In this document: one piece after another, positions 1 through 9,900 of the stretch
How the letters are laid out: each line of letters starts with the position of its first letter
Numbering within the stretch: position 1 is the stretch's first letter
NCBI RefSeq assembly: GCF_018143015.1
Contig: NC_054741.1
Coordinates: forward strand, 13,701,736-13,765,735
Direction: 5' to 3'
Length of the DNA stretch: 64,000 nt
From: Lytechinus variegatus
Lineage: Eukaryota > Echinodermata > Echinoidea > Temnopleuroida > Toxopneustidae
Position numbers and translations under genes: made by a program
The notes under the pieces: generated by a model
What the model was told of the DNA's origin: nothing
Databases searched by the model: none
What the model saw: the letters and a program-made list of their open reading frames with translations, nothing else

Positions 1-2639
1 CTACATCTGGATTTTGTCTTCCTTCTCCCCTTGTGAGTTACGTGGAATATGATGGTGACAGCGTTCAAGTTGAATGTTGACTCAAGTCTAGCCTATTTCC
101 ATGCTCTAACTGGATGTATATAACGATACGTCATTTGTTATATCGGATCTCACTTCCTTGATGATATTCATAGATTTTTTGTTCATTGTCAAGATCTAAT
201 ACTAAAGTACACACTGTCCTATGGGCAAACAGCTGAATCAATGACAGAGAATTGCACAGGCCTTCAAAATGTCTTCAACTCTGTCCACATCTTATCGGGG
301 GTACGGCCACGATTCTAGTCTAATCTATAAATTGCTCTTTGAACCCCAGGCTAAAAACCTGACTCCAAACTAAAACCAATGATCTGTACCTACAGACTAT
401 CTCTATCCTCCTGAAGCAAATTTAGGAAAAAGGGTTATTCTTTGACAAAAAATGTTTATAATAGTCGGCGGAGCTCCATTCAGAGGGAAGGGGATGGGGA
501 TCTTCAGTGGCGTAACAGGCGGGAGGACAAGGGCGCAAGCTGCCCCCCCCCCGCGGATTTCACCGGGAAAAAAAAACCGGGAAAAGATAAAAGGGAGAAA
601 GAAAGAAAATAGGGAAAGGGGAAGAAAAGGAGGAAGGAGGGGAAGGAAAACAAGTGAAAAAGAAAACTAAGAAAAGGCATTAAAGGAAAAACTGAAGGAA
701 GACGGGAAAGGACTATATTATGCAATTTGTTGCCACACGCCCCATACTGTGTCCCCTCTTTATTTCTAAGGGCAAAGCATAGAGTCTTGCCCTAATGCTC
801 GCGCATAATCATTTTCACAGTGCCGTACAGACCAAGAAAAAAAAGAGAGCAAAGGAAAGAGAGAAGGGTGAAATATGATATTATTTTCTGAATATCATAC
901 GTCAAAGTCTATCACAAAATTGAATTTTTGTAATAAAAATGTCGAAATTTTTGCTCGCTCGCTTGTTACTTATAAAATAGTTTTCGCCCGATACGCCATA
1001 GCTGGCCCCCCTTATTTTTTTTTTCCTCATTACGCCATTGCCTGTTAATGCCATCATGACCGGGAATTTTTAGCTCTTGCCCCCCCCCCCCCGCCGACCG
1101 AACCCTGTTACGCCCCTAGGTGGGACTATTTAATTAGATTTAGATTCATTCATTTTCCGTTCACAAAGCACAACAAAATCAAACAATACATAGTCAAATA
1201 TAAATATATTACATAGTCAAATATAAAGTACGAAGTACATAATTTTGGTCAGAGCAGTTTGGATTTTAGACGAGAGTCGTTCGTTCGAAGAAAAAAACAG
1301 GAGATAATAATAAGAGGGCGCTTTATCTCCATACGATTCAGAGCCACGATTGAGAAAGCATTCAATAACACTGAAAATTTCATCAAACATTGATGTAAAA
1401 TAAAAAGGTTATGACATTTTAATGTTTCGCTTTATATATCACAAAACAGTTACATGTGTACAACTCGGCGACATGTAAATAAGAGAGTAGATGATGTCTC
1501 ACACTCACTATCTATTTTTTTTTATTGTTACTTCTACAATATTTCAATTTTTACAGATTTGACAAAAAATAAACCTCTTTTTTTTAATCGCAAAATGTGA
1601 AAACAATGATAATTACACATGTTCAGGGAGGAATAAAACTTCGTTTTACATGGTAACGAGGAGGCAATAATTTATTTCATATTTAATGTAATGAAATACA
1701 AAAGAAATAGTGAGTGGAGGATGTCATCAGTCTCATCTTGCGTACTGACCAGGATGTGAATAATTATTTTGTGAAAATAAGTAATATTTTAAAATGTCGT
1801 AACTCTCCTATTTTACATCCGATTTAATGATTTTTTTAGTGTTTTTCCTGTTTGATTTTCTTCTTATTAAACCACCCTTTTCTGGGGTGGACTTGTCCTT
1901 TCACGGACCGCAAGCGTAGGCCTATAGAGTAACCCTACCTTGTACATTCTAACGTGCTAATAAAATATTCAGCCCTGCAAGGCTATTTTTTCAACTTTGC
2001 ATGAGGGTATTTGGATAAACCATGGAGATAGAAAGTAAGGACTAAAGGCCAATTTGTTATGATATTGATAATTTTAATAATGTAATAATGTTGGTGACAC
2101 TACTAATACTAGAACAATTACTTCTACAGCTGATGTTGCTTACCGGTATTATTGATCATCACTGCGATAGAAAACAAAACACAACAATTATCAAACCATA
2201 TAAAATTCATAAATAAAAACAACAAAAAGTGCAAAATACAGAATGCCTTGAAATTTCAAAGCTCGAAATCCTCAAGACCAAGTATTGAAAGTCCACGGCA
2301 AAAGCATTGAAAACGTTGGCCTCAAGGCCAAGAGCGAGCATCAAGGCACTTAAACACTGACAAAAATATATCAAAAGTTATAACAGTGCAAACAAAATTA
2401 AAAGCAATAAAATCATACTCCAAAATTTTGAGAATCTCAAAATCGAAGATGAATGCAGAAAAAAATATACAAGTAAACAAATATTTCAAAGAAAATAGAG
2501 ATAACTTCAGAATGGAAGACAGCCCGCAAATCAAATATAGGCCTACCATATGCCTACCGACTTATAGTTTATGGCGTAAATGCATCACGGCAAGAACATG
2601 AAGAACATCATGCGTTTTCAGAAATTTTAAACAAGTCGT

Positions 2640-2775
2640 TCTTATAAACAAAGGATTACAGAAATAGGTATATTTTCGGAAACAAACGTTTACAGAAACA
2701 GGTAGGCTTTCAGAAACAAACGTTTACAGAAATATGCATGTTTTCAGAAACGGACGCTTTTAGAAACAGATGTGA
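2640..2775. repeat. Degenerate tandem repeat, unit about 34 bp
   Basis: Three to four imperfect units each contain a 'cagaaacaaacg'-like block followed by 'tttacagaaa'. The repeat lies downstream of the arrestin gene and shows no coding potential. Confidence 0.5.
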
Positions 2776-3289
2776 GTGCAAGAACAGGCCTTATATTTGG
2801 AAATAGATTGCATTTAAGAGGGCAATTATACTTTAAATACAAATATGGCATAATAATGAAAATAAAGGTCGTTTTGAAGTTGAACACTAATATCCCACAA
2901 AGTAGTTCCGCATACAGGCCTAACGCATATCACGTTAAAGCTGAATGTTTCAACTGTCTATTTTTGTTATCAGTTAAGCATAATTATGAAATGTTTTGGT
3001 TTCAAGCATATATTTGGAATTTTTTCCAATCTTTCTTCCTTGGCGAGCGTCTTTCAATAGGACGAGCGTATTAAACGTAGGTCCCTTATCAAAGGAAAAA
3101 AAGGTAATTAAGAATAAATTGTCAGGAAATGTCCAACATGACCTTTCGTTTAATTTGATTTGTTTGAGGTCCCTTTAGATCCTGCTGTCATGTCATCCCG
3201 AGGTCATGTTTAATTCGGCAGCAACGTTGTTCAAACAAGTCACAATTTATCATTTTTTAAAATTTATTTTCATTGATTAAACAGGCAAA

Positions 3290-3330
3290 CAAGTGGAACG
3301 CCTCTGGCGGTCACAAAGCTGAGAAAATCA
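3290..3330 (+). repeat. Fragment of the 0.9-kb DR1-containing repeat
   Basis: The start 'caagtggaacgcctctggc' matches the left ends of the larger elements at 30554 and 55671, then the match fades. It is probably a truncated or decayed copy. Confidence 0.4.
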
Positions 3331-3645
3331 ATGCGGTTAGATATAAAAGAAAGCTGCACTAAAATATGAAGCGGTTAAACATGGCAAAAAATGGTCCAGG
3401 AGAGTCAATCAATTTATGCAGGAAATATTTTCCATATCTTCATCACACTGATAATAGTAAAGACAATATGATGCGTAATCTAAAAACAGATTAAAAAAAA
3501 CAAATTTACAACCCTTAATTGTCATTATGAACTTCAAACCTATAATTAAGAAGCACAATAAAATTCGACTGGCAAGCAATAAAAAACAAACAAAACTTGC
3601 ATTATTGTGTTTGTTGCTGAAAGGCTCTGCGTTGTACATGATTAG

Positions 3646-3651
3646 TTTATT
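3646..3651 (-). terminator. Candidate polyadenylation signal of the arrestin gene
   Basis: An AATAAA hexamer reads on the minus strand about 77 bases after the arrestin stop codon. Other hexamers lie further downstream, so this is only the nearest candidate. Confidence 0.35.
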
Positions 3652-3727
3652 TCACTTTTTTTGCTTCAGTTAGATCATTTCAATCGAACTTTGCGATTTT
3701 GGACCAAAATGTTGGTATTCTTTTTGT

Positions 3728-3945
3728 TTAGGGAGGATGATGGATGCTTTTAGGTTGGTTCACTACTGTTGCGTGATCGTCTTCTTGAACAGATGCTTCT
3801 CCTGAAAGACCCATAGTGGCATATAGATCATCTGCGTTGTAGTACGGGTATTGAGGTGCATAAATGATAGAGGAAAATGAACCTTCGGTTCTTTCAATTT
3901 TGTGAGGACCTTCTACGGCCGTTTGATATGATGGAGGTGGAGCAG
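3728..3945 (-). CDS. Arrestin gene, coding exon 7 (last)
   Basis: This exon encodes residues 383-454 and the TAA stop. It opens right at the PPSY motif and continues with an acidic, tyrosine-rich tail ('YPYYNADDLY'). The acceptor is 'tatatacag'. It has only one PPxY; many relatives have a second one near the C-terminus. Confidence 0.85.
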
Positions 3946-6900
3946 CTGTATATAATAAAAGAAAGTTTATCAAAAACTAAAAATAGTGTTTATTATAATT
4001 CTTTATTTCGTCATGACTCCTGGATCGATGTGAAGAGAAAGTTAGAGGAAGCTGTTGTTCCAGAGGAAAAGTGGTTCGGTTTATAAATCTGTAGACATAT
4101 TGGTATGCTTATTACTTGAGAAATTATTATATTCTTTGTGCGTTATTCATTGTAAAATGGCCTATAATCTATCTCGACATTCATCAGTCATTTTACGGAT
4201 CAAGTGAAAGTTTGCCAGTACTAATCCATCAGCGTATAGATGGGGCGGAGGCTATGCATAAACATAAACGGGAAAGAGGATGTCTTTTTTCTGGGATTTT
4301 TATTCCTGTTTGTTGCTCTTTTTTCTATTTTAGAATATAAGTGGCTTCATTATACTGAAATAATTACAACTTTAAAGGGAAAGGACTAAATGCATAAGGA
4401 TCATTGATATTATTATACCCATTCCTTTTAGCTTGTTAAATTCCTTTCTCTGATTTCAGCATTCATGGTATAAATTTACGTTCAGTTCGAGACAGACACA
4501 ATGGCCTCTAAAATGATTCGTGATATACTATTAAAACATTTACCAACACGTTTACTTACTTGCATCATTTTCAAGCATCATTGGATTTTGCGATGTTTGT
4601 GCTAGGGGAACTTCTGGTTGTAGCGGGACTCCCGTCCGCTCTGGGGTAGGATACTCTGACCGGACTTGTCCTCCTGGTTGGGGTGGCCCTCTTGCTGAAG
4701 GTATATCTGGAAAAGTTCCGTGACCTGGAGTCGGAAGAGTCTTTCGGGTTTGCGGGAATGCAGGGATAGTACCGATCGTAATGATATTCTCCATGCTGGC
4801 GTCCATCATTGTCCCGCGAATTCCCGCTTCAATCTGATCAAATCATGGACAGGCAAAAAGAGGAAGAAATTACTTAGAAATCATCTAAGCATGTCATTCA
4901 TGAAACCCCTCAAAAGGCAAATCAGACGAAATCTATGTGAGCTTTCATTAGCAAGCGCTTGTGAACACTTTGTTGGATCAGTTGGAAAATAAGAGCTGAA
5001 AGTCGTATGGCAAGTAGATAAAAAGTTATTTGTAATTCTTGCAGCTTTATTTATTTGACAATTTAATTAACATAGACGTGATTATGCCATAGAGCTATAA
5101 TAACCATACTTGGCTATAATTTAAAAATACAAATTGATGTTTGGTTTTTATATTTAAATATTTGGGAATAGTAGTAAGGAATGCTCTGTCATCAGGGTAG
5201 GAAATGAATGTTACTAGGGAAGAGGTTGCTCATTGATCATCGAATGGTAATGCAATAAGATCAAGTATATATATAACAGAAAATAGGAAGTTTTGGTAAT
5301 GGTAACAGTGATATTAAAGCATGCTGTATATAATAAACATTTTTTAAATAAAATGATCTGCACTTGGGGATAGATTAATTGTTTAGTATATCTAGGAGCT
5401 ATATCATTTTCAACTCGTGCTCAAATAAAACTGCAATGCCAGTCTCATCCGGCTAAGCTTATCCCGAATTAATGTAATTCCAATTATTAGGACACAACTT
5501 AATGTGGTTTGCAATCAGGGCCGATTGCACGAAAGGGTCTTTGCAAGGACCGTCGCCCATCTTTTATGATGCGCCATGTGAAACGCATTTTAAATAGGGC
5601 CTAAATCATCTGCAAACATAATCATTCGTCCGTCAAAATAAACAAAATATTTATTTATAAAATGATGTGATATATCATGAAATTGTATAAAATTTCATTT
5701 AAAAGCAAGCTAACGAATATTATTCTTTATCATAAATTTCAGAAACACCCCGCTTATAGCGTATCATAAAAGATGGGCGACATGAAAGACGGTCCTTGGA
5801 AAGACCCTTTCGTGCAATCGGCCCCAGTTTCTTTGGAGTGAATGTAGTATAATTGATGCATAATAATTACCTTGACATGATACATAATGCTGATATTTGG
5901 GCAAGTATCGAAGCTACAGGGAGGTACAGGTGGAACAAGCATTCTTTTTCTATCGTAGTTGATCGATCCCCTGGCTTCACATCCATGTAAATTCAGCTCA
6001 GCCACCTGCTTCGTATGAAATGTACGTTTAGTTCTCCGTGGTACGCCGAAGCCGTAACTTTCTCCGATGTAGTATGAAGTCTAAAATATTACAGGAAAAT
6101 GAACCATTTTGAAAAAAAAGAGTTGGTCTTTAAGCCTTAAGTTTTTTACTGTCTTGTTTAGCTTTTTTGATCCGACGGTGCAAGAGGTCTGAAATAGCAG
6201 CCTAGTTTAGGCGTCATGCACAAATCTTGCTTGATGCCGCTCATCTTGTCAAGACTGTCTCTGATTGGCTGGAAGTTTGAGCAGGCCTTGCGCAGGCGCG
6301 TATTTAGCATCAGATCGGTGTTTTGTTTTGTGTTTTTTTTTTCATCGATAAAAGGCCCTTTATTTTTTGTTTACAGATTTCAAATTCGAGTTCATTTTTT
6401 TACAGTCATGCATCACAAAATGACACAATATTTAGTGCTTAAATTGATGTAAACTGAAAGCTCTTAAAATATTTCTTTGACTTTCTTTGCTTGTATCTGA
6501 AATGTTGCTATATCTGACAAAACGGATGCAGACAAACGGAATGTAGTGAAATTGTATGCTAAATAATCATATTGCCCAGTGCTGAAGTTTTTAATTAAGC
6601 TGGCGATACGTTCTTGTAACTATGATAATATTTCCAAGTGATGATAGTAAAAAAAAGAGAAAACAGCAACCAAACAAAAACAATGGTAAGCATAATCTCA
6701 AAACACACTCAACATATTTATTTCTTATTTTTGTCTACTTTCCAATATCAAAATCACATACCGGTACTAATAAAAATCATGACTTCAACGAAATAGGCCG
6801 GTAAGAAGCATATTCCTGAAGCAAACTATTCTGTTGGCAACTTGGGTGAAAATGCATGAAACTACTGTGTCTTGTAGCTTATAACAACAATTCGAATAGC

Positions 6901-9900
6901 TCGGGTGGGGTATTTAAGTATAAGGCATACCTGTTGCAATGTTACAGTGATGCGATTGATTTTCCTCGAGCTGTTATTGCGAAGAGCCACCGAAACAAAG
7001 ATATACTCTCCTGGAACGTACCCCCTCTTGTCAATGATCCCTTTAAGAATGATGGGTCCGGAGGCACAACAAAGGCAACACACTGTCTGTTCAACTTGGT
7101 TGCTCAGCGGAACCTAAAAAAATACAGCAATAATCATTGAAACAATATCATCAGTCATCATACTGCTTGCCTTTGTTTATTGTGTTAACAGGGAGCTTAG
7201 GGACCATGCCCGACCCCCCCCCCAAAAAAAAGTTCCACGTCCCAGAAAAATGGCGAAAAAGAAAGAAAAGAAAATGAAAAGTGTATAAGATGTGATGTTC
7301 GTATCTGAATATTATGTCTAAACCTCTCACAAAGTTACATTTTAATGTTGTAAGGTTAACAAGTGTTCTCGTTCGCTTCGCTAGCTCGGAACGGTTATTT
7401 TATTTTATCACTTTTTTAATCGCAGACGAAACGTTGCTTCCCCCTCAAGTTTATAGTTAACTAGGTCACTAAAGAGGCCGAAGTCAGGAGCGTCGCCACT
7501 GCAGGCCGGTCATCCTTTTATTTGTTTTTTAAATGACACATTAATGAAAAAGGGAAGGAAATAAAAGAGGAAAAATGAGTAATGAAAAGCAAATGATGAT
7601 TCGGTTCTTGCTTATTGGGTTATGCTTTTTTAAAGTCACTTTCAAGTCGCAAAGTTGACCGGGATTGACGCCGCTTCTCGCTAAATCACAGCATATATAT
7701 ATAAAGCCATATTTCCGGAGGGATCCTGAAAGGGCAAGTCCACCCCAAACAAAAAGACAAGCAGTGGCTTTGAATAAGAAGAACCATTAATAAAAGCATA
7801 ACACTAAAATACATGTGAAAAAATGGATGTGAAATAAAAAAAAATGATCACACTTAAAGTTTCCTTTAACATGTTTATTTTCATAAAACAGTTATATGCA
7901 TGACATGCATTTAATAAAACTGAATTGCATGGCAATTGTAATTTCTTCCTCAACACATTTACATTCATGACCTTGGGAGCGAAGTATAAAATGTAATATA
8001 GATATTATACTGCATGTCTTCATAAGAGAAAAAAAAGACATTCATTCCGATTTTGAAAAAAAGACGACACAAGTCATTACTTATTGTATTGGAGAAAATG
8101 GGGTTTCTTATAACATTTACTATGATGACATTAATTTATACCAAACCAGCCTATTTAAAAAAAAGATATACTTATGGAGACGATATCTTTTACAACTTTA
8201 AATAAAAAAAGATATAACTTTCTTACTTTGTCCGACTTCATAAAAAAAATCTTTCTGCTATACTCTGATTATTTTTTCCTCTCTTTTTTCCCCCAGAGTA
8301 CAACAGAAAGTTAATATGTTATTTAAACTCTGGAGAGTAAGCTTACCAATACATCGGGCTCATAATTGAGATCTTTAACGGTTAAGATGCTGAAGAGCTT
8401 CTCAGTATGTTGGTCAAACTTCCACGGTCTATCGAGAGTAACTTTGACAAAGTATCTCACGTAGCCATAATATCCTTCGAATGGAGGAGGGAGTGATGCG
8501 TTCGGGATTTGAAATTGGAATGGTATTACGTGTTCTCCATCTAATGTGATTCGGTCTGCAGCAGGGGCATCCTTGCCTGAATTCATTGAAAAATATTAAC
8601 ATTGAGGTCTTTTTGCGAAGAGTTTCATTCCTGAATGAGCTAAATCTGGTAAATTTAGCGTATGTACATATTTTTTTCATAAATTACCACTTTCCCTTAT
8701 CCTCTGTAACTGACATGTGCAAACATAATTGTGTTTTTTACAATCCAATTTAAATTTTGATGACTTTGATTTCCATGAATATACACTCTTAAAAAGAATC
8801 AGTCAAATTGACTAGACAAGTAGTCAGCTGAGTGCAACTGATATGCTAGTCACATTTCTGACATATATTCTAGTTAGAAATAACTCTGTTCTAGTAAAAT
8901 ACGACTAGAAAAACAGTTGCACCCAGCAGACCCTGTCAACTGATCATTTTTGACTGATTTGTTTTTAGAGTGTAGCTCCGTTTTTAAATGAATCTTTTGT
9001 TTAACGTTATTAGAATTTAACATGGAACTCAATTTTGTTGCTATATAGAACAATATATTTCACATCTTTTAATTATTTAATTCTTTAAAGGCGGGGTTCT
9101 AAATTCAGTCTGAAAAGCAAGAAATGCATTACTTTAGATGGCGTGAGTAAAATGAAAAAAAAAATCCTATTTGTCCATAGTGAATTTAGCTCCTTCTAAG
9201 ATGAAACCATTTGGAATTTTCAAAGATAAAGGGTAGGAAATGAAGAAAAGGAGAGGCTGCTTTTTCATTATAACACTTTTTTATAAAGCGGGACATATCA
9301 AGTTCCATTCGAATTCACGAAGATAATGTGTGTCAAACCTGGGGTGTCAAACAACGAAATGTATATCTCTAAGATGCCAAAACTGATCACCAAACAAAAT
9401 TAACAATGCGAGCGCAAATCTTAAGGTCATACCTGAAAAATTGACATTTTAAGCAGCGTTTCAATAAATGAACAGAAGATATGGATCACTAAACAAATAA
9501 TGCGAGCGTGAAACATTAATCAAGTTTTATATAATGACTTGATGTCAATGGATATATCTATTCCATCCGTTTGATTTCATGAGCAGGAAAACTAAATTAC
9601 GAAAAAGAATAATTATGCGAGCGCATTAAACTGATGTATGTTTTGATTCATCCATGGAGAAAAACAAATTATATCTGATCATTTGGATTTACTGGTTTGA
9701 AACGGAGAATAGCTTCACACTCGATCCGGGACGCTTCTGCAGCTCGTCTGCGTGTGACAGAAATGGATGAAGAGAACAAAGATAGGCGTAGCTTAATCAA
9801 GGTTCCCCAGAGTTAGCTACCCTTTTGGAAAAATTGGTGATGCCGAAAAAATGTCTCTGCCTGGATTCAAACCCGGGCCCCCAGCTTTGAACGCCGGTGC

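Larger units (their letters stand above)
1..3640. other. Left flank without a recognisable gene
   Basis: Only short open frames without family resemblance occur here. The stretch holds C- and G-runs (about 541-550 and 1081-1092), purine-rich sequence at 560-720, a short tandem repeat near 2640-2775 and a fragment of a larger repeat at 3290. Part of it lies downstream of the arrestin gene and could include 3' UTR; the sequence does not settle where that transcript ends. Confidence 0.5.
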
